Source: Synechococcus sp. AG-679-A04
Lineage (GTDB): Bacteria > Cyanobacteriota > Cyanobacteriia > PCC-6307 > Cyanobiaceae
Direction of reading: 5' to 3'
DNA: 37,654 nucleotides
Assembly: GCA_003210775.1 (NCBI GenBank)
Contig: QCUI01000014.1
Span: 1 to 37,654 of the forward strand
Numbering within the stretch: position 1 is the first letter of the stretch; each line of letters opens with the position of its first letter. Positions 15,775 through 36,838 of this stretch are shown here, in pieces. The notes under the pieces were generated by a model. The model had not been told where the DNA came from. It did no database searches and saw nothing but the letters and a program-made list of their open reading frames with translations. Made by a program: the position numbers and the translations under genes.

Positions 15775-16695
15775 TCAGGACTGAGGATTGAATTGAGCGG
15801 CGGTGGAGAGCACGATCGTGAAGAACTTGCTGATCTGTTCGTCTTTCAGGCCCACGCTGCTGTCTGTGCCGATCCAGGTGTTGATGGCCGAGCGGACTCC
15901 GTCGTCGTCGTTGATGTATCCCGAGAGCAGCCTGCCGATGCCCAGATTGCTGATGTTGAGCAGATGGGGCGTGGTGTCTGCCACCACACAGCCCACGCCG
16001 GAGCGGGCATAAGGCCTTTCGGGAACAAGAGAGGATCCCGGTGCGGTTGCGGCCTTGTTTGCCCTCAGCCAAAGGCTGTCGCCGCCAAGGATCTCAACGT
16101 TGCCATCCTTGACAGCTGCAAGGGCCTGATCGGGCGTGTCGAAGAACTGGAGCTTGGCGTCATCCACTGCATCGGCCAGCACAGTGGCGGCCATGCTGTC
16201 CTTCACAACACCGACCGTCTTGCCGTTCAGGCTCTTGGGAGTGCCATCGATGCCTGCTGGGGCCAGCAGCCTCACTCCACCAACAGAGAAGGGCAGTGTG
16301 TAGGTCAGAGAGCGTTGTCGCTGCCAGGTGAAGGCCACACCGCAGGCGATGTCAGCAGCTCCCGATCGGATCATGTCCAGGCCGTCGCGGGCGGAATCCG
16401 CAGCGATTGGCTCGATGCTGACATCCTTGTCTTTCTTCTTGGGCGACACATTGATCTGATCCCGAATCGCTTCGAGAACCACGAATGACAACCCGTCGTA
16501 GTTGTCGCCGTCCTTCTTGACCATCGGCAATGAATCACCAATGACTACAGCCCTCAGCTTGCCGGTGTCATAGACACTCTTTGCTGTGGAGCTCTTGGTC
16601 GAGTTATCCGCTGCAGGCTTCTCGTTCTGACACCCCACAAGGGCGATTGTGGACAGAGCGAGCAGGCCGGTTGCGGCCTTCTGGATCAGGCGCAT
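15775..16695 (-). CDS. grrP: GrrP: extracellular substrate-binding-like lipoprotein of the Grr system
   Basis: A bacterial family-3 type solute-binding fold in about 306 residues. The frame extends to a GTG at 16737, but the ATG at 16695 gives a clean lipoprotein signal: basic start, hydrophobic stretch, then LVGC lipobox. The mature part has the two-lobed pattern typical of amino-acid-binding proteins (YDTGKLRAVV, YDGLSFVVLEAI, LDMIRSGAADIACG, LNGKTVGVVKDSMAATVL). No permease or ATPase genes accompany it, so it is an orphan binding protein, as is typical of Grr loci. It is the first gene of the operon, 36 bases before grrA, and may bind the ligand or the RiPP itself; that is inference. Confidence 0.85.
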   Translation of the reverse strand: MRLIQKAATGLLALSTIALVGCQNEKPAADNSTKSSTAKSVYDTGKLRAVVIGDSLPMVKKDGDNYDGLSFVVLEAIRDQINVSPKKKDKDVSIEPIAADSARDGLDMIRSGAADIACGVAFTWQRQRSLTYTLPFSVGGVRLLAPAGIDGTPKSLNGKTVGVVKDSMAATVLADAVDDAKLQFFDTPDQALAAVKDGNVEILGGDSLWLRANKAATAPGSSLVPERPYARSGVGCVVADTTPHLLNISNLGIGRLLSGYINDDDGVRSAINTWIGTDSSVGLKDEQISKFFTIVLSTAAQFNPQS

Positions 16696-16887
16696 GGTGA
16701 TGTCACCGTCAGATCGGTTTGACACACCAATAGGCACGGCTGACCGAAGAGACCAGCTCGAAAAATTGGAAACCTGCCCAATCAGGATCAGCCGGAGGGC
16801 ATCCCTCTGTCGTTTTGACTGATGCCGGTGGCGTGTCTTCTGTCGCCCGTTTCATATCCCATTCAGAGAAAGCGAAAACAGTGGAGC

Positions 16888-16903
16888 TGATCAGTGCTGA
16901 TCA
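16888..16903. promoter_or_regulatory. Perfect palindrome over the start codon of the LuxR-type gene
   Basis: TGATCAG (16888-16894) and CTGATCA (16897-16903) form a perfect 7-bp inverted repeat with a 2-base centre. It covers the GTG start (16894-16896), with the GGAG Shine-Dalgarno at 16883-16886 just outside. It could be an operator for autoregulation or an RNA hairpin limiting translation. Confidence 0.4.
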
Positions 16904-17598
16904 CCATTGATGAGTCATTCCGGCTCCTGAGCGAGCATCTGAGAGACCTCTCCGGCAGTCATCGGATTCTTGTTGCTACGGCCAATCGTCCCTATGCCCT
17001 GGCATTGGCCAGTTTCTTCGCTCTGCAAAGCACGGACCAACCATGCCCTCTGATCGGAATCGCTTCGACCCGTGAAGAGGCTTTGTCCTGTCTGGATGGA
17101 ATCAGCGAACCCGTGCTGGCCTTCGTCAGCGAGCAGCTTGAGGAATCCCGTGGGCTGGATCTGGTTGTCGAGCTCAAACGGCGTTCGGTATCGGAGTCTC
17201 CGATCGCCACGGTGTTCACGCTCATGGGAGCGGATCCCACCCTGATGCGGGAGGCTCTCGCCAGTCCCACGGATGTGGTTCTCACACAACGGAGTCTTGA
17301 TCTGACATCGATTGCCAACGCAATGAAGTCGATCCAGGCAGGTGAGCGTTTTGTTGATCCATTCATCCCCTATGCCATCTGTCATAGAGATCCACGCGAC
17401 GCGCAAGCCCTTTCAGATCGAGAACGCATGGTGCTGACCTTGCTCTGCGACGGCATGACCAACAAGGAAATCGCTGAAGAGCTTTGCATCGCTGAAACCA
17501 CCGCAAGGGGGCACGTGCAGTCGATCATGCGCAAGCTGAACGTGAAAGACCGCACGGCAGCAGCGGTTGAAGGAATCAGACGCCACTGGGTGGACTGA
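16894..17598 (+). CDS. LuxR/NarL-type response-regulator-like protein with degenerate receiver
   Basis: The 234-residue protein ends with a clear LuxR-family HTH (about residues 172-230: LSDRERMVLTLLCDGMTNKE, then IAETTARGHV and MRKLNVKDRTAA). The N-terminal half has the length and secondary-structure pattern of a receiver domain. However, the acidic pair is missing (VATANR at about 28-32), and the usual phosphoacceptor Asp after strand 3 is replaced in AFVSEQLEESRGLDL, around residue 79. It is therefore likely a phosphorylation-independent pseudo-receiver. It is divergent from grrP (about 200 bases between starts) and co-oriented with the chitinase about 180 bases downstream, so either could be its target. 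The start is GTG at 16894, supported by GGAG 7 bases upstream. Confidence 0.85.
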   Translation: MLITIDESFRLLSEHLRDLSGSHRILVATANRPYALALASFFALQSTDQPCPLIGIASTREEALSCLDGISEPVLAFVSEQLEESRGLDLVVELKRRSVSESPIATVFTLMGADPTLMREALASPTDVVLTQRSLDLTSIANAMKSIQAGERFVDPFIPYAICHRDPRDAQALSDRERMVLTLLCDGMTNKEIAEELCIAETTARGHVQSIMRKLNVKDRTAAAVEGIRRHWVD

Positions 17599-17621
17599 AG
17601 CAATCTCAACCACTGCCTCAG

Positions 17622-17661
17622 GTGTGACGCATTGTGTGACTCAATGATTTCAAGTTTGTGA
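17622..17661. promoter_or_regulatory. Tandem GTGTGAC motifs upstream of the chitinase
   Basis: GTGTGAC occurs at 17622-17628 and 17634-17640, a 12-base period, with a related TTGTGAA shortly after. They lie between the regulator gene and the chitinase start. They may be binding sites for the adjacent LuxR-type protein or another activator. The spacing is the only evidence. Confidence 0.3.
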
Positions 17662-17781
17662 ATATCAAGTGAATGCGTCGTTGATAGTTGTGTCTGGATT
17701 CAACTGAAAACCCTAAAGATGAAGGGTTCTGGATTTCATTCGCTGCGGCAATGATTTGAGTACCTCGCAAATCTTGGTCTC

Positions 17782-22529
<4,748 letters not shown>

Positions 22530-22566
22530 AACCCTTGCTACTGTCTCGCCGGTTTAAAACAGAGCG

Positions 22567-23283
22567 ATGTCAGATCTTCAGAACCAGATGAAACAGGCCG
22601 TCGCTGAAGCGGCGGTCGAACAGTTTCGTGATGGCATGATCGTGGGGCTGGGATCGGGATCCACTGCGGCTCTGATGATCAAGGGACTCGGGCAGCGCTT
22701 GGCATCTGGACAGCTCAAGGACATCGTCGGGGTCACCACGTCGTTTCAAGGAGAAGTGCTTGCTGCTGAGTTGGGTATCCCCTTGCGCAGCCTGAATGCT
22801 GTGGACCGGATCGATCTGGCCATTGATGGTGCTGACGAGGTCGATCCTTCGTTCCAGTTGATCAAGGGTGGCGGTGCTTGCCACGTTCAGGAGAAGCTTG
22901 TTGCGGCTCGGGCAAAACGCTTCGTTGTGGTTGTTGACTCCACCAAGCTGGTGGAACGACTGAATCTGGAATTTCTGCTGCCGGTTGAGGTGATGCCGGG
23001 AGCCTGGCGTCAGGTTCAGCAGCAGTTATCGGCGATGAATGGAACCGCTGAATTGCGCATGGCTCATCGCAAGGCCGGTCCAGTGGTGACCGATCAGGGC
23101 AATCTGGTGCTTGATGTCCGCTTCGAAGGAGGGATCTCCGATTCTGTGGATCTGGAGCGAAGCATCAACAACATTCCTGGTGTGCTGGAGAACGGTTTGT
23201 TCGTGAACCTTGCCGATGAGGTGCTTGTCGGTGAAGTGAACGACGGCGTGGCCGGTGTTCGCCGTCTGGACAAAGCCGGCTGA
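22567..23283 (+). CDS. rpiA: Ribose-5-phosphate isomerase A
   Basis: RpiA interconverts ribose-5-phosphate and ribulose-5-phosphate, needed in the Calvin-Benson cycle and pentose phosphate pathway. The 238-residue protein has the phosphate-binding GLGSGSTA near residue 30, the active-site IDGADEVDP near 85 and [11 protein letters not shown] near 98, with normal family length. It starts ATG at 22567, 37 bases after the HtrA-like gene, and is convergent with hisD with only three bases between the two stop codons. Confidence 0.96.
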   Translation: MSDLQNQMKQAVAEAAVEQFRDGMIVGLGSGSTAALMIKGLGQRLASGQLKDIVGVTTSFQGEVLAAELGIPLRSLNAVDRIDLAIDGADEVDPSFQLIKGGGACHVQEKLVAARAKRFVVVVDSTKLVERLNLEFLLPVEVMPGAWRQVQQQLSAMNGTAELRMAHRKAGPVVTDQGNLVLDVRFEGGISDSVDLERSINNIPGVLENGLFVNLADEVLVGEVNDGVAGVRRLDKAG

Positions 23284-23286
23284 TCG

Positions 23287-24612
23287 TCAGTCCAGCCTGA
23301 CCTTCACTGAGTTCGCATGGCTGTGCAGCCCTTCGCTGTCGGCTAGTTCCACCACCGCTCCGCCAGTGGCTTCGAGCGCTTCTCGGCTGAATTCGATCAT
23401 TGACGTGTGGCGCATAAAGGTTTCCACGCTCAGAGCACCGCTATAACGCGCCGAACCGCATGTCGGCAGGGTGTGATTGGGGCCGGCAAGGTAATCACCG
23501 ACAGCCTCCGGGCTCCAGGGACCGATGAAGATGGCGCCTGCCTGCTGAATGCGATCCGCCAACATCCGAGGTCGCTCCACAAGCAGCTCCAGGTGTTCCG
23601 GTGCGAATCGATCGCTGAGGCGTGCGCAGGTTTCAAGGTTGTCGCAGACCACGACGAGCCCCCACTGACCCAGAGATTGCCTGCAAATGGCCTCACGCGG
23701 ATGCTTGTTCAGTTGAGCTTCGAGCTCCGCAGGAAGGGCATGTGCCAGAGACTGGGATGTGGTGAGAAGGATGGCTGCAGCCAGTGGATCGTGTTCAGCC
23801 TGCGCCAGAAGATCCGAAGCGACTTGAGAAACGTTGGCCGAGCCATCGGCGATGACCAGTACTTCGCTGGGTCCTGCGAGGGAGTCGATTCCGACCTGCC
23901 CGTAGACCAGCTTCTTGGCGAGTGTCACGTAGAGATTGCCAGGCCCGCTGATGACATCAACGCGGGGGATGGTCTCGGTGCCCAGGGCAAGAGCGGCGAT
24001 CGCCTGGGCGCCTCCGATTCGATACACCTCCTGCACGCCCGCCAGGTGAGCAGCCGCCAGCACCGTGCGGTTCACCTGGCCATTCCGTCCGGCCGGGGTG
24101 ACCATGACCAGCTGTTTCACGCCGGCGGCCCTTGCGGGAACCGCATTCATCAGAACCGTGCTCGGGTAGGAGGCTCGTCCGCCTGGTACGTAGAGACCGG
24201 CAGCCTGCACCGGTCGCCATCGCCGTCCCAGTCGCTCGCCGTGAACGCCTTGGACATCAAGATCCTGTGGCTTCTGACGCTGGTGAAAATCTTGGATCCG
24301 ACGATGGGCGAGATCCAGGGCGTCTCTCAGATTTGCAGGGCTGTTCTCCCAGGCTTGTTTCAGCTCAATCGCTGGAACGCGCAGCGGCTCCGGACGGAAG
24401 CCGTCGAACTGTTCAGTTAGCGCCACAAGGGCACTATCACCTTCATGGCGCACGCGTTCGATGATGACTTCGACTGTGGCGGTCGCCTCTTTCTGGGCCT
24501 GTCCAGTGGTACGGGTTGAAATCCGATCAAGCTGTTGCTCAGCCCCGGTTGCACTCTCGAGGCACTTGGGCAGACCGCTTGCCGCTGGCTCCGTGCTCAG
24601 GGTGGTCATCAA
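23287..24612 (-). CDS. hisD: Histidinol dehydrogenase
   Basis: HisD carries out the last two oxidations of histidine synthesis (L-histidinol to L-histidine, NAD-dependent, zinc-containing). The 441-residue protein shows the NAD-binding and active-site region [12 protein letters not shown], the family signature [29 protein letters not shown], the AQAEHDP segment, APEHLEL and the C-terminal PNHTLPT and ALSVETFMR segments, all in the usual order. The length is typical. It stands alone on the minus strand with no other his genes near, as is common in cyanobacteria where the pathway is scattered. Confidence 0.96.
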   Translation of the reverse strand: MMTTLSTEPAASGLPKCLESATGAEQQLDRISTRTTGQAQKEATATVEVIIERVRHEGDSALVALTEQFDGFRPEPLRVPAIELKQAWENSPANLRDALDLAHRRIQDFHQRQKPQDLDVQGVHGERLGRRWRPVQAAGLYVPGGRASYPSTVLMNAVPARAAGVKQLVMVTPAGRNGQVNRTVLAAAHLAGVQEVYRIGGAQAIAALALGTETIPRVDVISGPGNLYVTLAKKLVYGQVGIDSLAGPSEVLVIADGSANVSQVASDLLAQAEHDPLAAAILLTTSQSLAHALPAELEAQLNKHPREAICRQSLGQWGLVVVCDNLETCARLSDRFAPEHLELLVERPRMLADRIQQAGAIFIGPWSPEAVGDYLAGPNHTLPTCGSARYSGALSVETFMRHTSMIEFSREALEATGGAVVELADSEGLHSHANSVKVRLD

Positions 24613-24627
24613 CGCCCGTCATCAGGT

Positions 24628-24656
24628 TTGTTCAAGCTAGGGCCATCCCCTATGAC
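24628..24656 (+). promoter_or_regulatory. Possible sigma-70-type promoter upstream of rpsT
   Basis: TTGTTC (24628-24633) and TATGAC (24651-24656) are separated by 17 bases and lie about 60 bases before the rpsT start. Both are imperfect matches to the consensus. Confidence 0.3.
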
Positions 24657-24664
24657 CTCGATAG

Positions 24665-25024
<360 letters not shown>

Positions 25025-25070
25025 ATCGCTGTTGTCTGGGTCCGGTTCAAGGACTCAATCCCTGCACAAT

Positions 25071-25097
25071 GGATCCTGAAGGCGCGTTTCAGGATCC
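25071..25097. repeat. 10-bp perfect stem-loop between rpsT and tatD
   Basis: GGATCCTGAA (25071-25080) and TTCAGGATCC (25088-25097) form a perfect 10-bp stem with a 7-base loop. No T-run follows. It ends 4 bases before the preferred tatD start, so it could occlude ribosome binding or act as an RNA-processing or stabilising site for the rpsT mRNA. Confidence 0.6.
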
Positions 25098-25101
25098 GAT
25101 G

Positions 25102-25884
25102 GCCACTCCGGTGTTAATCGACAGCCACTGTCACATCGTCTTTCGAACCTTTGAAGAGGATCTCGATGCTGTAGCAGAGCGTTGGCGGGGTGCCGGTGTC
25201 AAGTCGCTTCTGCATGCCTGTGTTGAGCCGAGTGAGATTCCGGCCATCCGCTCGCTGGCTGATCGATTTCCGGAGATGCGTTACTCCGTCGGTGTTCATC
25301 CATTGGATACCAAGCACTGGAGCCAGGACACCCCCGACGTGTTGCGCCTGGCAGCGCTCGATGACAGTCGGGTGGTGGCCATCGGCGAGCTCGGTCTGGA
25401 TCTCTTCCGCGACAAGAATCTGGATGAACAGTTGGCGATCCTGCGGCCCCAGTTCGACCTCGCCGTGGAGCTCAACCTGCCGGTGATCATCCATTGCCGC
25501 GATGCGGCAGAGCCGATGTTGACCGAACTGCGTTCGCGACGGCTGGAAGGACGTTGTCCTGCCGGAGTCATGCATTGCTGGGGTGGAACCCCCGAGGAGA
25601 TGCATCAGTTTCTGGAGCTGGGTTTCTACATCAGCTTCAGCGGCACCGTGACGTTCCCCAAGGCGGTTCCGACTCATGACTGCGCGCGCGAGGTTCCTCA
25701 GAATCGATTCCTGGTGGAGACCGATTGTCCGTTCCTGGCGCCGGTGCCTCGCCGGGGTAAACGTAATGAGCCTGCATTCGTGGCTTCAGTGGCCAGGCGT
25801 GTTGCCGAACTTCGCGAGCAGTCGCTCGAGCAGGTGGCTCAGGACAGCACTGCCAATGCAAGGCGTCTGTTCAGGCTTCCCTGA
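25102..25884 (+). CDS. tatD: TatD family metal-dependent DNase/hydrolase
   Basis: The protein has the TatD amidohydrolase-like signature: IDSHCH near the N-terminus (metal-binding His pair), GELGLDL with the metal-ligand Glu, IIHCRDA, a MHCWGG histidine and LVETDCP with the metal-ligand Asp. I chose the ATG at 25102 (260 residues), because family members begin just before the HCH motif and the upstream ATG at 25069 would place a strong stem-loop inside the coding region. Homologues are reported to have 3'-5' exonuclease and repair activity. It lies between rpsT and the rpoB leader. Confidence 0.92.
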   Translation, partial: ATPVLIDSHCHIVFRTFEEDLDAVAERWRGAGVKSLLHACVEPSEIPAIRSLADRFPEMRYSVGVHPLDTKHWSQDTPDVLRLAALDDSRVVAIGELGLDLFRDKNLDEQLAILRPQFDLAVELNLPVIIHCRDAAEPMLTELRSRRLEGRCPAGVMHCWGGTPEEMHQFLELGFYISFSGTVTFPKAVPTHDCAREVPQNRFLVETDCPFLAPVPRRGKRNEPAFVASVARRVAELREQSLEQVAQDSTANARRLFRLP

Positions 25885-26155
25885 CCTTTAAGACTGCAGG
25901 GGGACGAAAGTGTAAGATGACTTATTGGCCTGGCCAAGCATGGTTATCTGTGCTTGGGCTCCCGAAGCGTCCATTACCGTCCGGTGCATTGACGACGTCA
26001 GCAGTTCTGACCCGAGTCTTTTGAAAGCCAGTGATTGCGGAGGTTGTCCCTTTCCAAGGGATGGCCTCCGTTGTTTTGGCTGAAAGCTCCTCCAGCGTTG
26101 AACTGGCTGCCTCCTTCAGGCCCCACTGTCCCCTCCGATATCTGCAGGTCTCCGC
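25885..26155 (+). promoter_or_regulatory. rpoB leader region with competing hairpins
   Basis: No gene is seen in these 271 bases. TTGGCC-T-GGCCAA (25925-25937) is a perfect palindrome. CCAAGCA (25934-25940) pairs with TGCTTGG (25951-25957); the two hairpins share CCAA, so only one can form at a time. A terminator-like hairpin lies further down at 26038-26070. A TAAGAT at 25913-25918 might be a -10 element, but no good -35 is clear. The region may hold the promoter and an RNA-based control for the polymerase operon. Confidence 0.45.
26038..26077 (+). terminator. Terminator/attenuator-like hairpin in the rpoB leader
   Basis: CGGAGG-TTG-TCCCTT (26038-26052) pairs with AAGGGA-TGG-CCTCCG (26056-26070), with an internal 3x3 mismatch and a 3-base loop, followed by TTGTTTT. 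It is 85 bases before the rpoB start. It could end tatD transcription or attenuate a leader transcript reading into rpoB. Confidence 0.65.
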
Positions 26156-29100
26156 ATGAGCAGCAGCGCGATTCAGGTCGCCAAGACCGCCACCTATCTG
26201 CCCGATCTGGTGGAGGTACAGCGTGCCAGTTTCAAGTGGTTTCTTGAGAGAGGTCTGATCGAGGAGCTCGAAAGCTTCTCGCCGATCACTGATTACACCG
26301 GCAAGCTCGAACTTCATTTCGTCGGTAGTGAGTATCGACTGAAGCGCCCTCGCCACGATGTGGAAGAGGCCAAGCGTCGTGATGCGACGTTTGCCTCTCA
26401 GATGTACGTCACCTGCCGGCTGGTTAATAAAGAGACCGGTGAGATCAAGGAACAGGAGGTGTTCATCGGCGAGCTGCCGTTGATGACGGAGCGGGGGACG
26501 TTCATCATCAATGGCGCAGAGCGCGTGATCGTCAACCAGATCGTGCGTAGCCCCGGGGTCTATTTCAAGGATGAAATGGACAAGAACGGACGTCGCACCT
26601 ACAACGCCAGCGTCATTCCCAACCGCGGCGCCTGGCTGAAGTTCGAGACCGACAAAAACGATCTTCTGCATGTCCGGGTTGATAAGACCCGCAAGATCAA
26701 TGCCCACGTGCTCATGCGTGCCATGGGTTTGTCGGACAACGATGTGATCGACAAGCTCCGTCATCCGGAGTACTACAAGAAATCTATTGAAGCCGCCAAC
26801 GACGAGGGCATCAGCTCCGAGGATCAGGCTTTGCTTGAGCTTTATAAAAAGCTGCGTCCAGGCGAGCCGCCATCAGTTAGTGGCGGTCAGCAGCTTCTCC
26901 AGACCCGTTTCTTTGATCCCAAGCGCTACGACCTCGGTCGGGTGGGTCGCTACAAGATCAATAAGAAACTCCGTCTCACCATCCCCGATTCCGTGCGCAC
27001 CCTCACCCATGAGGATGTGCTGTCCACCCTTGATTATCTGATCAATCTTGAGCTGGATGTGGGCGGTGCCAGCCTCGATGACATCGATCACCTGGGTAAT
27101 CGCCGGGTCCGCTCGGTCGGTGAGCTGCTTCAGAACCAGGTTCGTGTGGGTCTGAACCGCCTTGAGCGAATCATCAAGGAACGCATGACCGTCGGTGAGA
27201 CCGACTCCCTGACCCCTGCCCAGCTGGTCAATCCCAAGCCGCTCGTTGCTGCTATTAAGGAGTTCTTCGGCTCCAGTCAGCTGAGTCAGTTCATGGATCA
27301 GACGAATCCATTGGCTGAACTCACACACAAACGACGCATCTCAGCGCTTGGACCAGGTGGCCTGACCCGGGAGCGTGCAGGCTTTGCTGTGCGTGATATC
27401 CATCCGTCCCACTACGGCCGTCTCTGCCCGATCGAGACGCCTGAGGGTCCCAATGCCGGTCTGATCAATTCACTCGCCACCCACGCCCGGGTGAATGAAT
27501 ATGGCTTTATTGAAACCCCGTTCTGGAAAGTTGAGGACGGCCGGGTGCTCAAGCAGGGCAATCCGATCTATCTCTCAGCCGACCTTGAGGACGAATGCCG
27601 TGTCGCCCCTGGAGATGTGGCGACCGACAGCGATGGAACGATCCTCGCTGACTTGATCCCTGTCCGATACCGGCAGGATTTTGAAAAGGTCCCCCCCGAG
27701 CAGGTGGATTATGTGCAGCTTTCACCTGTGCAGGTGATCTCCGTTGCAACCTCTCTGATCCCATTCCTGGAACACGACGACGCCAACCGCGCGTTGATGG
27801 GTTCCAACATGCAGCGTCAAGCTGTTCCGCTGTTGCGTCCGGAGCGTCCGCTTGTCGGAACAGGTCTGGAAACCCAGGTTGCTCGCGACTCGGGCATGGT
27901 CCCGATCTCCCGAGTGAACGGCACCGTCACCTTCGTTGACGCCACTGCGATTGTTGTGCAAGACGAGGAAGGTCTTGAACACAACCATTTCCTTCAGAAG
28001 TACCAACGTTCCAATCAGGACACCTGTCTGAACCAGCGTCCGATTGTTCGCCAGGGAGACCCGGTGATCGTGGGCCAAGTGCTTGCTGATGGATCCGCTT
28101 GTGAAGGCGGTGAGATCGCGCTCGGTCAGAACGTGCTGATCGCTTACATGCCCTGGGAGGGCTACAACTACGAGGATGCGATCCTTGTCAGTGAGCGTCT
28201 GGTCAATGACGACCTCTACACCTCGGTCCATATCGAGAAGTACGAGATCGAGGCCCGTCAGACCAAGCTGGGGCCAGAGGAGATCACTCGAGAGATTCCC
28301 AACGTTGCAGAGGAAAGCCTTGGCAACCTCGATGAGATGGGCATCATTCGCATTGGTGCATTTGTAGAAAGCGGCGACATTCTTGTCGGCAAGGTGACGC
28401 CAAAGGGCGAATCCGATCAGCCACCAGAGGAGAAACTGCTGCGCGCGATTTTCGGTGAAAAAGCCCGTGACGTTCGCGACAACTCACTGAGGGTGCCCAG
28501 CACCGAACGTGGACGCGTCGTGGATGTGCGCATCTACACCCGTGAACAGGGTGACGAGCTGCCCCCTGGCGCCAACATGGTGGTGCGTGTGTATGTGGCC
28601 CAGCGCCGCAAGATCCAGGTTGGCGACAAGATGGCCGGCCGCCACGGCAATAAGGGAATCATTAGCCGCATCCTCCCTCGTGAGGACATGCCTTACCTCC
28701 CCGATGGCACTCCTGTGGACATCGTGCTCAACCCTCTGGGTGTTCCGAGCCGTATGAATGTCGGCCAGGTGTTCGAGTTGCTCATGGGTTGGGCCGCTTC
28801 CAATCTCGACTGCCGTGTGAAGGTCGTGCCCTTCGATGAGATGTATGGCCCTGAAATGTCCCAGAAAACTGTCGAAACCTTCCTGAAGACAGCGGCCAAA
28901 CAGCCTGGCAAAGAGTGGATCTACAACCCGGATGACCCAGGCAAACTTCAGCTGATCGATGGCCGCACCGGTGAGCCCTTTGATCAGCCTGTGGCGGTGG
29001 GCTACTCCCACTTCCTCAAGCTGGTTCACCTGGTGGATGACAAGATCCACGCTCGCTCGACCGGCCCTTACTCCCTCGTCACCCAGCAACCTCTGGGGGG

Positions 29101-29449
29101 CAAAGCGCAGCAGGGTGGCCAGCGTCTTGGAGAAATGGAGGTGTGGGCTCTCGAGGCCTACGGCGCCGCCTACACCCTTCAGGAGCTGCTCACTGTCAAG
29201 TCTGACGACATGCAGGGACGCAACGAGGCTCTCAACGCCATCGTTAAAGGCAAGCCGATCCCACGCCCTGGAACGCCAGAATCCTTCAAAGTGCTCATGC
29301 GCGAGCTTCAGTCGCTGGGTCTGGACATCGCCGTCTTCACCGATGAAGGCAAGGAAGTGGATCTGATGCAGGACGTGAACCCGCGTCGCAGCACTCCCAG
29401 CAGGCCTACCTATGAATCCTTGGGCGTCGCTGACTACGACGAGGACTGA
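26156..29449 (+). CDS. rpoB: DNA-directed RNA polymerase beta subunit
   Basis: The 1097-residue subunit forms one side of the active-site cleft. It contains the conserved beta motifs: the rifampicin-pocket region with [20 protein letters not shown] and [18 protein letters not shown], the catalytic-region segments GYNYEDAI and [12 protein letters not shown], and the C-terminal clamp region with [22 protein letters not shown]. The start is ATG at 26156 after a structured leader. It is followed by rpoC1 after 48 bases. The length is usual for cyanobacteria, which lack the long dispensable insertions of E. coli beta. Confidence 0.98.
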   Translation: MSSSAIQVAKTATYLPDLVEVQRASFKWFLERGLIEELESFSPITDYTGKLELHFVGSEYRLKRPRHDVEEAKRRDATFASQMYVTCRLVNKETGEIKEQEVFIGELPLMTERGTFIINGAERVIVNQIVRSPGVYFKDEMDKNGRRTYNASVIPNRGAWLKFETDKNDLLHVRVDKTRKINAHVLMRAMGLSDNDVIDKLRHPEYYKKSIEAANDEGISSEDQALLELYKKLRPGEPPSVSGGQQLLQTRFFDPKRYDLGRVGRYKINKKLRLTIPDSVRTLTHEDVLSTLDYLINLELDVGGASLDDIDHLGNRRVRSVGELLQNQVRVGLNRLERIIKERMTVGETDSLTPAQLVNPKPLVAAIKEFFGSSQLSQFMDQTNPLAELTHKRRISALGPGGLTRERAGFAVRDIHPSHYGRLCPIETPEGPNAGLINSLATHARVNEYGFIETPFWKVEDGRVLKQGNPIYLSADLEDECRVAPGDVATDSDGTILADLIPVRYRQDFEKVPPEQVDYVQLSPVQVISVATSLIPFLEHDDANRALMGSNMQRQAVPLLRPERPLVGTGLETQVARDSGMVPISRVNGTVTFVDATAIVVQDEEGLEHNHFLQKYQRSNQDTCLNQRPIVRQGDPVIVGQVLADGSACEGGEIALGQNVLIAYMPWEGYNYEDAILVSERLVNDDLYTSVHIEKYEIEARQTKLGPEEITREIPNVAEESLGNLDEMGIIRIGAFVESGDILVGKVTPKGESDQPPEEKLLRAIFGEKARDVRDNSLRVPSTERGRVVDVRIYTREQGDELPPGANMVVRVYVAQRRKIQVGDKMAGRHGNKGIISRILPREDMPYLPDGTPVDIVLNPLGVPSRMNVGQVFELLMGWAASNLDCRVKVVPFDEMYGPEMSQKTVETFLKTAAKQPGKEWIYNPDDPGKLQLIDGRTGEPFDQPVAVGYSHFLKLVHLVDDKIHARSTGPYSLVTQQPLGGKAQQGGQRLGEMEVWALEAYGAAYTLQELLTVKSDDMQGRNEALNAIVKGKPIPRPGTPESFKVLMRELQSLGLDIAVFTDEGKEVDLMQDVNPRRSTPSRPTYESLGVADYDED

Positions 29450-29497
29450 CGGATCAACGAACGATTCGACAAACCGCTCCCTCTTCTTTAACCGTTA

Positions 29498-36810
<7,313 letters not shown>

Positions 36811-36838
36811 GGGAGACTGCGCTCATCTGCGCGGCTCC

